A stretch of DNA of 32,967 bases, taken from Gemmatimonadota bacterium. GTDB taxonomy: Bacteria; Gemmatimonadota; Gemmatimonadetes; Gemmatimonadales; GWC2-71-9. A program made the translations under genes and the position numbers. Every line of letters starts with the position of its first letter. Positions within the stretch are counted from its first letter, which is position 1. Of the stretch, positions 23,157 through 30,911 are shown in pieces. Location of the stretch: contig QHUK01000052.1 in the NCBI GenBank assembly GCA_003222085.1, positions 1 to 32,967 of the forward strand, read 5' to 3'. The notes beneath the pieces were generated by a model that saw only the letters and a program-made list of their open reading frames with translations, ran no database searches and was not told the DNA's origin.

Positions 23157-23861
23157 GTGACTACTCGCGTCGTCATCAGATTTGGAGGACTCTGTCTCAC
23201 GGGCGGCGCAGTTGCGTTCCTCGCCGTCTTCGGCTACCTCGCCGCGCGCTTCAACTATCCGGATGTCCTCGATGGGCCGGCTGCAACCGTCCTGCCCAAC
23301 CTGCTCGCAACCGGCCCGCAGGGCCGCCTCGTCTGGGCCGTCTACGCCCTCCTCCCGCTGATATGGCTTCCTGCCGGCGTCGCGGCCTATGAGGCCTTGG
23401 CCCCGGCGCGGCGAGGATCAATGCGGCTCGCCTTGCTCTTCGCGACGGTCGCAGCGCTCGCCATGATGCTGGGCCTCATGCGCTGGCCAAGTGTGCATTG
23501 GCACCTCGCCTCGGCATTCGAGCACGCTGCCCCGTCCGAGCAGGGAGTTCTCGCCGCCGTTTTCGACGGCCTCAATACCTACCTTGGCAACTACATCGGT
23601 GAGTTCTTGGGCGAACTCTCCTTCAGCGCATTCTTCTTCCTGACGTCGATCACGTGGCTGCAATCGTCACACCGGAACAAGTGGATCGCCTGGGCGGGCG
23701 TGGGCACGGCGATGCTGGGGTTTGTCGGCATGTTCCGCAACGTCACGGGCGCCGTGGCTCCGATCGCGGCGCTGAACGATTACTTGCTCCCAGCGTTCAT
23801 GATCACGCTCGGTATTGCGCTCATGCGGTGGCCGGCCGTCCCACATGCGGCAGGCGCCTAG
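23157..23861 (+). CDS. DUF4386-type multi-pass membrane protein
   Basis: A 234-residue protein with about six hydrophobic helices, beginning RFGGLCLTGGAVAFLAVFGY. The layout and the conserved GNYIGEFLGELSF segment resemble DUF4386-type membrane proteins, whose function is unknown. Start GTG 23157 has AAAGGA upstream. Its stop TAG is in GCCTAGC, a 5' attC-like box. It probably shares a transcript with the hydrolase just before it. Confidence 0.65.
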   Translation: MTTRVVIRFGGLCLTGGAVAFLAVFGYLAARFNYPDVLDGPAATVLPNLLATGPQGRLVWAVYALLPLIWLPAGVAAYEALAPARRGSMRLALLFATVAALAMMLGLMRWPSVHWHLASAFEHAAPSEQGVLAAVFDGLNTYLGNYIGEFLGELSFSAFFFLTSITWLQSSHRNKWIAWAGVGTAMLGFVGMFRNVTGAVAPIAALNDYLLPAFMITLGIALMRWPAVPHAAGA

Positions 23862-23872
23862 CAAGCGCTCTC
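23856..23872 (+). repeat. attC-like 5' half (site 7)
   Basis: GCCTAGC (23856-23862), AA, GCGCTC reproduces the 5' end of intact sites with the stop codon of the preceding gene inside it. The ribosome site of the next gene follows at once, so the 3' half is missing. Confidence 0.45.
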
Positions 23873-23884
23873 GGAGGTCTACCC

Positions 23885-24418
23885 ATGAATCTGCTCCGCC
23901 ACCTCGCGGCGCTCACGCTTGCGGCATCCGGGCTTACACTCGCCGACCCGCATAGACCGTCTCAGACCATGGAAGGTGCCGAGCTCCGCAGGGCGGCGAA
24001 CGACGTTCACGCGGCGGCCGGATGTCAGGTGCGCGGGGTGTGGGAGCTCGTGTCGGTATCTCAGGATGGCAAGGACCAGCCCCTCGGCGGGTACCGAGGA
24101 ATGAAAGTGCTGACGGATCGGCATTTCATGTTTCTCGGCCAGGCGGCGAGGCGAGATACACTGCCGCTCAAGACCGAGATGGACACGCTGCGGGCCTACC
24201 AGATTAGCGGCGGGGCGGGTACCTACACGACGAGCGGCACCACGTACGTCGAGCACATAGACTTCTTCGTCATTCCGAGCTGGGTTGGGACAGCGTTCAG
24301 AGCCACATGCCGGATCGAAGGGCGTCTGTGGTATCACAGCTTCACCGACCCGAACGATACGACGGCGGGTCCCGGTCCGTACCGGCATTTCATCGAAGTA
24401 TGGCGACGTCTTGAATAG
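23885..24418 (+). CDS. Lipocalin-like secreted protein, paralogue A
   Basis: A 177-residue protein with an N-terminal signal segment (LLRHLAALTLAASGLTLA) and a lipocalin-like domain from CQVRGVWELVSVSQDGKD through FFVIPSWVGTAFRATCRIEG to HFIEVWRRLE. Such domains bind small hydrophobic ligands; the ligand is unknown. ATG 23885 is preceded by CGGAGG and chosen because the frame upstream belongs to the previous gene's shadow. The C-terminal 131 residues are about three-quarters identical to 28180-28668; the N-termini differ. It ends 15 bases from the convergent peptidase gene. Confidence 0.75.
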   Translation: MNLLRHLAALTLAASGLTLADPHRPSQTMEGAELRRAANDVHAAAGCQVRGVWELVSVSQDGKDQPLGGYRGMKVLTDRHFMFLGQAARRDTLPLKTEMDTLRAYQISGGAGTYTTSGTTYVEHIDFFVIPSWVGTAFRATCRIEGRLWYHSFTDPNDTTAGPGPYRHFIEVWRRLE

Positions 24419-24433
24419 CGATTGGAAGAGCCC

Positions 24434-26596
24434 CTAGCGGCCCCCCGTCTTGACCTCATTCGGCACACCGAGCTGCTGCCAGAGGTAGACGTAGGTCAGT
24501 GCATACTCTTTCGCCACCTGGGCATTCGTGACGCCCGCCCCGTGTCCGCCCTCCGTGTTCTCGAAGTAAAAGAACGGAATACCCAGCGACTCCATCTTCG
24601 CCGCCATTTTCCGCGCGTGCGCGGGATGGACGCGGTCGTCGCGCGTCGTCGTCGTGAACATCGCCGTCGGGTACTTCGTGCCCGACTTCAGGTTCTGGTA
24701 GGGTGAGTACCTCGAGATGTACGCCCACTCCTCGGGCTTGTCGGGGTCGCCGTACTCCCCCATCCAGCTCGCGCCCGCGAGCAGATGGCTGAAGCCCTTC
24801 ATATCCAACAGCGGGTTCTGGATCAGCACGGCGTTATAGAGCTCGGGGTGCTGGGTGAGCGCGACGCCCATCAACAACCCACCGTTGCTGCCGCCGCGGA
24901 TGCCGAGGTGTGGTGGACTCGTCACGCCGTCTTTGATCAGTTCCTCGGCGACAGCCGTGAAGTCGTCGTAGATGCGCTGACGGTTCTCTTTCAGACCGGC
25001 GCGATGCCACTGCGGCCCGAATTCGCCCCCGCCGCGAATGTTGGCGAGCACGAAGACACCACCGCGCTCCAGCCACGCCGCGCCTGTGTGGCTGCTGTAG
25101 GAAGGAGTGATCGCGATCTCGAATCCGCCGTACGCGCCGAGCAAGGTCGGATTGCTGCCGTCGTGCTTCATGCCGTCGCGATGGACGATGAAGAACGGGA
25201 TTCTCGTCCCATCCTTCGACGTTGCCTCCATCTGTTCAACGACGAGTCCCGTTGCGTCAAACATCGCCGGAAGCCGCTTGATCTCCGACACGCCCCCGTT
25301 CTCCGCGGTGACGTACAGCGTCGTCGGCTGGATGAAGTTGGTAAAGGTGAAAAAGTAGCGATTGGATCGCGACGACCTGGCTACGACGCCTACCGTGCCG
25401 AGGTCGGGAGCGGGAACCCTATCGAAGGACCAGGCACCCTTCCGATGTCGATACCGCCGGAGCTCACCGCGCACGTTGTTGAGCACGTTGATGATCAAAT
25501 AGTCTCGCGTCGAGGAGATGCGGTTGATGGTCTCGCGCGCTCCCGGCTGCATCACCAGTTGCAGGTCGCGCTTGCTGGCGAGAAAGTCATCGAACGACAT
25601 CGCGACCAGTGACCCCGTCGGCCACGTCTTGCCGCCCACCGTCCACGGATCTCGCACGTAGACGACGATCTGATCGCGCACGAGATAGAGGTCCGCGTCT
25701 TTCAGCACGTCGATCTTTATCGCTTTGCCTCTGTCGTAGAGATACTGCGCGCTCTCATAGAACGTGACGGCATCGGTGAGCCGTAAGTAGCGACGGTCAC
25801 CGGCATCGACACTGAAGGCAAATCCCCCCACGTGATCGGGTGGAACCTCGAAGACGGTCGTCGCAGACGAGAGGGGGGTGCCGCGCCTCCAGAGTTTCGT
25901 GATGCGCGGGTAACCGGACGTCGTCATGCTCCCCGACCCGAAGTCGGTACCGACGAGCAGGGTGCTGTCATCGACCCAGGCCGTGCTGGTTTTCGCTTCG
26001 GGAATCGTGAATCCGTCGGAGACGAACGTCTTGCTGGTGAGATCGAACTCACGTGTCTCCGTGGCGTCGGACCCGCCGCGCGAAAGCGCGATGATGCAGC
26101 GCTTGTATTCGGGCTCGAAGCAGTCGGCGCCACCGAAGGACCACGTCACACCGTCCGCTTTGCTGAGCGAATCCACGTCGAGCACGGTTTCCCACGATGG
26201 ATGGGCGGTTGCATAGCTAGCCCAGCTCGTTCGCCTCCAGATCCCGCGCTCGTGCTCCGCGTCCTGCCAGAAGTTGTAGAGCGAGTTCCCGATGATCTCG
26301 GGATTGGCGATCTTGTCCTTGGAATCGAGGATCTGCTTGATCCGATCGTAGAATGACTGGTAGAGCGGAGAGCGCGTGAGCGCCGCGATGGTCGCCGCGT
26401 TCTTGGTGTTGACCCAGTCCATCGAGCGCTGGCCGTCGATGTCCTCGAGCCAGACGAACGGGTCGTCCGACAACTGCGGGGCGGCCGATTGCTGCGGGGG
26501 TGGCGACTGCTGCGCGGCAATCGCGACCCGTGTGAGGGACGGGATCGCGAGCAGGGAGAGAAGGCCTACGGCCGCGCGATATTTGCGATTCGTCAT
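24434..26596 (-). CDS. Secreted prolyl oligopeptidase family serine peptidase (S9A)
   Basis: A 720-residue protein with signal peptide (AVGLLSLLAIPSLTRVAIAA), an N-terminal PFVWLEDIDGQRSMDWV block typical of prolyl oligopeptidases, a seven-bladed propeller region, and a C-terminal alpha/beta hydrolase. The catalytic triad is S570 in RGGSNGGLLMG, an Asp at 653/654 in TRDDRVHP, and H685 in EGGHGAG. It cuts short peptides after proline; as an exported enzyme it would act in the periplasm or outside. The start ATG 26596 has AGGAG upstream, preferred to an in-frame start 13 codons earlier. It is the only minus-strand gene in the cassette-like region and is far larger than its neighbours. Confidence 0.93.
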   Translation of the reverse strand: MTNRKYRAAVGLLSLLAIPSLTRVAIAAQQSPPPQQSAAPQLSDDPFVWLEDIDGQRSMDWVNTKNAATIAALTRSPLYQSFYDRIKQILDSKDKIANPEIIGNSLYNFWQDAEHERGIWRRTSWASYATAHPSWETVLDVDSLSKADGVTWSFGGADCFEPEYKRCIIALSRGGSDATETREFDLTSKTFVSDGFTIPEAKTSTAWVDDSTLLVGTDFGSGSMTTSGYPRITKLWRRGTPLSSATTVFEVPPDHVGGFAFSVDAGDRRYLRLTDAVTFYESAQYLYDRGKAIKIDVLKDADLYLVRDQIVVYVRDPWTVGGKTWPTGSLVAMSFDDFLASKRDLQLVMQPGARETINRISSTRDYLIINVLNNVRGELRRYRHRKGAWSFDRVPAPDLGTVGVVARSSRSNRYFFTFTNFIQPTTLYVTAENGGVSEIKRLPAMFDATGLVVEQMEATSKDGTRIPFFIVHRDGMKHDGSNPTLLGAYGGFEIAITPSYSSHTGAAWLERGGVFVLANIRGGGEFGPQWHRAGLKENRQRIYDDFTAVAEELIKDGVTSPPHLGIRGGSNGGLLMGVALTQHPELYNAVLIQNPLLDMKGFSHLLAGASWMGEYGDPDKPEEWAYISRYSPYQNLKSGTKYPTAMFTTTTRDDRVHPAHARKMAAKMESLGIPFFYFENTEGGHGAGVTNAQVAKEYALTYVYLWQQLGVPNEVKTGGR

Positions 26597-26698
26597 GCTG
26601 GCTCCTGGTGACACGGTTCCCGATGGGTGTCCCAAAGTTGCGTCTACGCGTTTCCGTTATGCAAGCCGTTGAGGACCGCTCTCTCAAAGGAGGGACAC

Positions 26699-27199
26699 AT
26701 GCGTTGTCGTCTACCCCTGCCACTTGCCATCGCTCTGGTGGCCGGCAGCGTTTCGCTGCACGCGCAAGAACCCGTTGTCGGCGCGAGCGATCCGGAGGCC
26801 CTGTTCCACAGCGGCGACCCGAAGCTCAATACGAACAGGCAAGCCGCCTACCACATCGTAAAGGACCTGCTTGAGGCGGGGCACTGGGAGCTGGCAGACG
26901 AATACTTGACGGAGCGGTACATCCAGCACAATCCGAACGCGGCGTCCGGACGCGCTGGTGTGGTGAAATACTTCACCGAGGTCCGGAAGGTGAAGCCCAT
27001 ACCAATACCGGAGAAGATGAAGACGAAGGTCGTCTCAGTGGTGGCGGAGGGCGATCTCGTAGTGGTCGCGTATGTGCGCGAGCTGAAGGACGCCAAGGAT
27101 TCCTCGAAGAGCTACACGACGACGTGGTTCGATATGTGGCGTTTCGTGGACGGCAAGGCGGACGAGCATTGGGATCCGGCGACGCGGATGGGTCGCTGA
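26699..27199 (+). CDS. Secreted SnoaL-like (NTF2-fold) protein
   Basis: A 166-residue protein with a signal peptide cleaved near SLHAQ and an NTF2-like fold domain: HIVKDLLEAGHWELADEYLT, then ERYIQHNPNAASGRAGVVKY, characteristic of the predicted SnoaL-like aldol-condensation type, and WFDMWRFVDGKADEHWD at the end. No substrate is known. AAAGGAGGG stands before ATG 26699. It is divergent from the peptidase gene with about 100 bases between, which must hold both promoters. Confidence 0.82.
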   Translation: MRCRLPLPLAIALVAGSVSLHAQEPVVGASDPEALFHSGDPKLNTNRQAAYHIVKDLLEAGHWELADEYLTERYIQHNPNAASGRAGVVKYFTEVRKVKPIPIPEKMKTKVVSVVAEGDLVVVAYVRELKDAKDSSKSYTTTWFDMWRFVDGKADEHWDPATRMGR

Positions 27200-27278
27200 C
27201 CCGTTAGAAACGGACCGTCGTCCCCCACCCTTGCGCCGGCGGGCGAGTCGCCCGCAGCTTAAGCGCCATCCGTTACGC
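27195..27278 (+). repeat. attC-like site 8
   Basis: The 3' half TTGCGCCGGCGGGCGAGTCG onward, with the hairpin GCGGGC/GCCCGC, AAGCGC (27261-27266) and GTTACGC (27272-27278), matches the site at 20990 over 36 identical bases. The segment before it (ACGGACCGTCGTCCC) also matches site 1. The 5' box GCTGACC, holding the stop codon, is poor and GCGCTT is absent. Confidence 0.5.
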
Positions 27279-27317
27279 GGCGCGCACCATGCAGATCACT
27301 TCACGTGCGGAGCTTCC

Positions 27318-27593
27318 ATGAAGAAAACTCGCGGCCGGCCGGTCCGCCGGCGGGGCATCAGTCGCATCGACCAACCCTCCACCCGCACACATGGCTGGTT
27401 CGTGCGCGCGGAATTTTACAAGCGCGCGGACAGTACCTACGCCCCGCGCCACCGGAAGTTCTTCGGCGACGCGGGCTACGGGGGCAAGCGGCGTGCATTG
27501 CGAGCGGCGCAGGAATACCTCGCCATCGTGGCGCGCGGGGGAAGGGGCGGGGGCGCGAAACGAAAGCTCCGCACCGTCCGGCGCGCCGCCTGA
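27318..27593 (+). CDS. Small basic AP2-like DNA-binding protein (tentative)
   Basis: A 91-residue, very basic protein. HGWFVRAEFYKRAD, then RKFFGDAGYGGKRRALRAAQ and EYLAIVARG resemble bacterial AP2-type beta-sheet DNA-binding domains, which end in a GGK..AL..A..Y pattern after an F-F/S-D strand. If so it could bind DNA as a stand-alone domain, like the arm-binding part of some integrases. ATG 27318 has CGGAG upstream. The stop TGA is inside GCCTGAC of the next attC-like half site. Confidence 0.55.
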   Translation: MKKTRGRPVRRRGISRIDQPSTRTHGWFVRAEFYKRADSTYAPRHRKFFGDAGYGGKRRALRAAQEYLAIVARGGRGGGAKRKLRTVRRAA

Positions 27594-27606
27594 CAAGCGC
27601 TCGAAG
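27588..27606 (+). repeat. attC-like 5' half (site 9)
   Basis: GCCTGAC (27588-27594), AA, GCGCTCGAA, with the stop codon of the AP2-like gene inside. The next gene begins about 20 bases later and no 3' half is seen. Confidence 0.45.
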
Positions 27607-27628
27607 CCCGCGATCGGAAGCCGGGTCT

Positions 27629-28009
27629 ATGCGCGCCCAGCGCCGTTTCGCGAGCAAAACCCTCGCCGCCATCCACAACGAGAAGATGCTCCGCATTCGG
27701 GCGGGCACCGAGGCGCATCGCTTTATCGGTATCTGGGCCGTGGTGGTGGACCGTCGCGTGTTCGTCCGGTCTTGGAGCGTCGGGGCGCGCGGCTGGTATC
27801 GGACGTTCCTCGAGGAGTCGCGAGGCGCCATTGAGGTGAGCGGGCGAGAGATCCCCGTTCGCGCGGTGGTCACGCGAAGTGAGCGCCTCAAGAACGCCGT
27901 AGATCGGGCCTACCTGGAGAAGTACCAGACGCCGGGATCGATCAAGTACGCCCGAGACCTTGGACGGGCGAAGTCTCGGGCGACGACCACCGAGCTTGTG
28001 CCACGCTAG
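27629..28009 (+). CDS. DUF2255 family protein
   Basis: A 126-residue protein. It has the DUF2255 pattern: an N-terminal helix, RFIGIWAVVVDRRVFVRSW, GARGWYRTFLEESRGAIEV and a C-terminal AVDRAYLEKY segment. This fold is related to nitroreductase-like split beta barrels; function is unknown. ATG 27629 fits the family start; only a weak CGGAAG lies upstream. The longer open frame before it overlaps the AP2-like gene and is not coding. Confidence 0.77.
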   Translation: MRAQRRFASKTLAAIHNEKMLRIRAGTEAHRFIGIWAVVVDRRVFVRSWSVGARGWYRTFLEESRGAIEVSGREIPVRAVVTRSERLKNAVDRAYLEKYQTPGSIKYARDLGRAKSRATTTELVPR

Positions 28010-28179
28010 TGCACGCGCTCAGACTGGCTCAGTGCGCGCTCGCCAGGGTGAGTGGCTGCGGCTCACGGGTGCTGACTAGACATGTACAGTGGCGCGGCCA
28101 ACCTTGCGCCACGTCCTCGTAGGTACCAGACTGAAACGGCAGAATCCCGATCGGCCAAGTCTCGTTCCGGAGGACGACC
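28010..28179. other. 170-base intergenic spacer, no gene seen
   Basis: No open frame with coding character on either strand. GCGCTC-like and CTTGCGCC pieces recall attC fragments but do not pair. The ribosome site GGAGGA of the next gene is at its end. Confidence 0.5.
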
Positions 28180-28668
28180 ATGCTTCTCACCCACCGCCTC
28201 AGCGCGCTGATCGTTGCAACATCAGGACTCGCAGCCCTCACGACCACGAACGATGCCGGGCCGGAAGCGCAATGTCAGGTGCGGGGAGTTTGGGAGCTCA
28301 TGTCAGTGTCTCAAGATGGCAAAGACCAGCCCCTTGCCGGATACCAGCAGATGAAGGTTGTCACCGCCCACCATTTCATGTGGCTCGGCCAGGCAGCGAA
28401 GCGAGATACACTCCCGCTCAAGACTCAACTGGACACGCTCCGGGCATACCAGATTGGCGGCGGAGCGGGAACCTACACGGCCAGCGGCAACAGCTACGTC
28501 GAGCACCTCGACCTCTTCATCGTCCCGAGCTGGGTCGGCAGATCCTTCAAGGCCATGTGTCGAATCGAAGGCAACCGGTGGTATCACAGCTTTACGACGC
28601 CTAACGATACGACGGCGGCCCCTGGCCCATATCAGCACGTGGTCGAGGTCTGGCGGCGCGTCGAATAA
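28180..28668 (+). CDS. Lipocalin-like secreted protein, paralogue B
   Basis: A 162-residue protein with signal segment (LSALIVATSGLAAL) and the same domain as 23885-24418: CQVRGVWELMSVSQDGKD, FIVPSWVGRSFKAMCRIEG and HVVEVWRRVE. About 100 of 131 aligned residues match. ATG 28180 has GGAGGA upstream. The stop TAA lies inside an attC-like box (AATAAC). Confidence 0.77.
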   Translation: MLLTHRLSALIVATSGLAALTTTNDAGPEAQCQVRGVWELMSVSQDGKDQPLAGYQQMKVVTAHHFMWLGQAAKRDTLPLKTQLDTLRAYQIGGGAGTYTASGNSYVEHLDLFIVPSWVGRSFKAMCRIEGNRWYHSFTTPNDTTAAPGPYQHVVEVWRRVE

Positions 28669-28715
28669 CGCTTAGACGAGCGTAATCACGCTTGGTCGTA
28701 AGCGCCCCGTTGGGA
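28664..28715 (+). repeat. attC-like site 10, short
   Basis: AATAAC (28664-28669) with the stop codon, then CGCTTAGACGA, which pairs with TCGTAAGCG on the 3' side (AAGCGC at 28700-28705), and GTTGGGA at 28709-28715. About 52 bases, close to the short end of known attC sizes. It is the last such site, directly before the kinase gene. Confidence 0.5.
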
Positions 28716-28723
28716 GCTTCGGC

Positions 28724-30316
28724 ATGAACGAGCACGTCACTCTGATGCACCCGGAGGCGCGGGACCCGAGCGCTCGAGGGATCTCGTCGGGATTCCCAGT
28801 CGATCTGCTCAGCCAGTCTGCCGGCCGCCTCCGGGTCCTCGCCTTGCTGTACGCGTTCGTCTTCTTCATGGCCGGAATCTTTCCGGCGCTGCTGTTCCCG
28901 ACCGATCGGGCCCGATTCCTCGGGAGCTTCGTGCAGTGGGGCCCCAGCGTGATCGGGATCGTGGTGGCGCTGCTCGTCGCGACGGTGATCCGGAGCGCGC
29001 GCCTTCCCCTTCCCGCGGCGATGAACATCGGCCTGGCATTCGAGATCGTCAGTAGCTACGCCATCGCCGCGGCCGAGTTCGCTGATCCGATGGGACTCGA
29101 GATGCACGGGATGATGGGACTCTCGTGGGTTGCCGTATGGATCGTGCTGTTCACGGTCGTCGTCCCAACCGCGCCGCGCCGGGCGGTGTTGGCCGCCCTG
29201 GCATCGGTCAGCTCGGTCCCTGTCATCATCGGGCTGATGATCGCGTCCGGCACGACCTCCCTCAGGCTGGACCCGGGACAGTTCTTCTTCGGGCTCGTGT
29301 TCCCCTATCTCCTCGTGGTGGGTATGGCCTATGTGGGTGCCCGTGTGGTTTACCAGCTGGGCACCGAGGTCAAGCGCGCGCGCGAGCTGGGGAGCTACAG
29401 CCTGGAGCAGAAGCTCGGCGAGGGAGGGATGGGCGAGGTCTGGCGAGCCCGGCATCGCATGCTCGCAAGGCCCGCCGCCATCAAGCTCATCCGGCCCTCC
29501 TTCGCCGGGGACGCGCGCGCCGGCGTGTCGGAGGACGCAGTCCGCCGATTCGAGCGCGAGGCCCAGGTGATCGCCCGCCTCCGCTCGCCCCATACCGTGG
29601 AGCTCTTCGATTTCGGAATCGCCGCCGACGGCGCCTTCTACTACGTCATGGAGCTGCTCGACGGCCTCGATGCCGACTCGCTGCTCCGGCGCTTCGGGCC
29701 AACCCCGCCCGAACGAGCCATCTACCTGCTTCGTCAGGTCTGTCACTCGCTGTCGGAGGCCCAGTCATGCGGGCTGGTGCATCGCGACATCAAACCCGCG
29801 AACATCTTCCTCTGCCGGTACGGCGAGGAGTACGACTTCGTGAAGGTGCTGGATTTCGGCATCGTGAAGGGAGTCCGCGACTCCGCGGAACCGAGCCCGG
29901 TGCACACGCGGGAGAACGCGGTCCAAGGAACGCCGGCGTTCATTGCTCCCGAGCAGGCGATGGGAACGGATTTGGACGCGCGCGCCGACATTTATGCGAC
30001 GGGCTGTGTGGCCTACTGGCTCCTGACGGGGCAATTCGTGTTCACCGCCGAGACCCCCATGGCGCTTCTCGTGCAGCACGCCCAGACGCCACCGACGCCT
30101 CCATCAGCCCGGACGGACCGGCCGATTCCCACGGCACTCGATGACCTCGTGCTAGCCTGTCTGGCCAAGGACCCCGCGCATCGACCGCAGTCCGCCAGAG
30201 AACTGTCGCAGCGGCTGGCCGAGGTGGAAGGCGCGGGCGCCTGGACCCAGGAGCGGGCGCGGGAGTGGTGGGCGACGCACCAGCCGGCGCCTGTCGCGCC
30301 CATTCTACAGACTTGA
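28724..30316 (+). CDS. Ser/Thr protein kinase with multi-pass membrane N-terminus
   Basis: A 530-residue protein. About six transmembrane helices fill residues 36-215 (for example LLYAFVFFMAGIFPALLF and FFFGLVFPYLLVVGMAYVG), unlike the usual single-helix layout. The kinase domain follows: LGEGGMGEVWRA, ATP lysine K254 in AAIKLIRPS, H353-R354-D355 with IKPANIF, and D377-F-G. It ends shortly after the kinase domain, so there is no extracytoplasmic sensor; the membrane part may itself sense lipids or partners. GGGAG stands before ATG 28724, with the start nine bases after the last attC-like box. Confidence 0.92.
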   Translation: MNEHVTLMHPEARDPSARGISSGFPVDLLSQSAGRLRVLALLYAFVFFMAGIFPALLFPTDRARFLGSFVQWGPSVIGIVVALLVATVIRSARLPLPAAMNIGLAFEIVSSYAIAAAEFADPMGLEMHGMMGLSWVAVWIVLFTVVVPTAPRRAVLAALASVSSVPVIIGLMIASGTTSLRLDPGQFFFGLVFPYLLVVGMAYVGARVVYQLGTEVKRARELGSYSLEQKLGEGGMGEVWRARHRMLARPAAIKLIRPSFAGDARAGVSEDAVRRFEREAQVIARLRSPHTVELFDFGIAADGAFYYVMELLDGLDADSLLRRFGPTPPERAIYLLRQVCHSLSEAQSCGLVHRDIKPANIFLCRYGEEYDFVKVLDFGIVKGVRDSAEPSPVHTRENAVQGTPAFIAPEQAMGTDLDARADIYATGCVAYWLLTGQFVFTAETPMALLVQHAQTPPTPPSARTDRPIPTALDDLVLACLAKDPAHRPQSARELSQRLAEVEGAGAWTQERAREWWATHQPAPVAPILQT

Positions 30317-30383
30317 CCGCAGGGAAGCGTGTCGTACGGTAACCGGTAGCACTGCGGAGTCAGGGTCCTCGCTGAGGGGTCCA

Positions 30384-30815
30384 ATGATGACATTGCTTCT
30401 TCCCGCCGTCCTGCTCGCCACGCTGGGTGCCGTGCAGGACACCCAGCCACGCGTTCTCCTGGAGTTGGAGGATGACTGGGCTCGCGCGTTGATCCATCGT
30501 GATGCCGCGGTCTTTCGACGACTCCTGGCGGATCGGTTCATCTACACCGAAGATGACCGCACGATGAGTCGCGACGATGTGTTGCGCGATATGGTCGCCG
30601 GGCCCGATACCGTGAAGACCGCGCACAACGAGGACATGCGTGTCCACCGCTTCGGCGCGACGGCCGTGGTAACGGGCTGGTTGGTCGTCGGCGGCCAAGG
30701 GCCGAGTGGACCGTTCGATCGCCGGTACCGATTCACGGACACGTGGGTCCAGCGGCGCGGGCGCTGGCAGATTGTTGCGGCGCACGACTACCTTCTCCCG
30801 GCAACACACCGGTAG
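30384..30815 (+). CDS. Secreted DUF4440/SnoaL-like (NTF2-fold) protein
   Basis: A 143-residue protein with a short signal segment (LLLPAVLLATLGAVQ) and the DUF4440 pattern: LEDDWARALIHRDAAVFRRL, LADRFIYTEDDRTMSRDD, a central VTGWLVVGG strand and TDTWVQRRGRWQIVAAHD at the end. Function unknown. Two adjacent ATG codons (30384, 30387) could start it; GAGGGG lies upstream. A pair CCGCAG/CTGCGG at 30317-30358 may form a hairpin after the kinase gene. Confidence 0.83.
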   Translation: MMTLLLPAVLLATLGAVQDTQPRVLLELEDDWARALIHRDAAVFRRLLADRFIYTEDDRTMSRDDVLRDMVAGPDTVKTAHNEDMRVHRFGATAVVTGWLVVGGQGPSGPFDRRYRFTDTWVQRRGRWQIVAAHDYLLPATHR

Positions 30816-30911
30816 GCGGCTTAGCCCACCGGCACGTCGCTCTGGGGAAGGCGCGCCCGATGTACGCGATCTTCGTTCTGGACCTGAAGATCGAGAAGTG
30901 GAAGGTGACAC

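Noticed and set aside
17141..28715. CRISPR array explanation for the repeated spacers
   Set aside because: Repeats are irregularly spaced by whole genes, vary in sequence and have attC pairing; no cas genes.
30860..30911. Small gene starting at ATG 30860 before the monooxygenase
   Set aside because: It runs directly into the monooxygenase in another frame and has no family or ribosome-site support.
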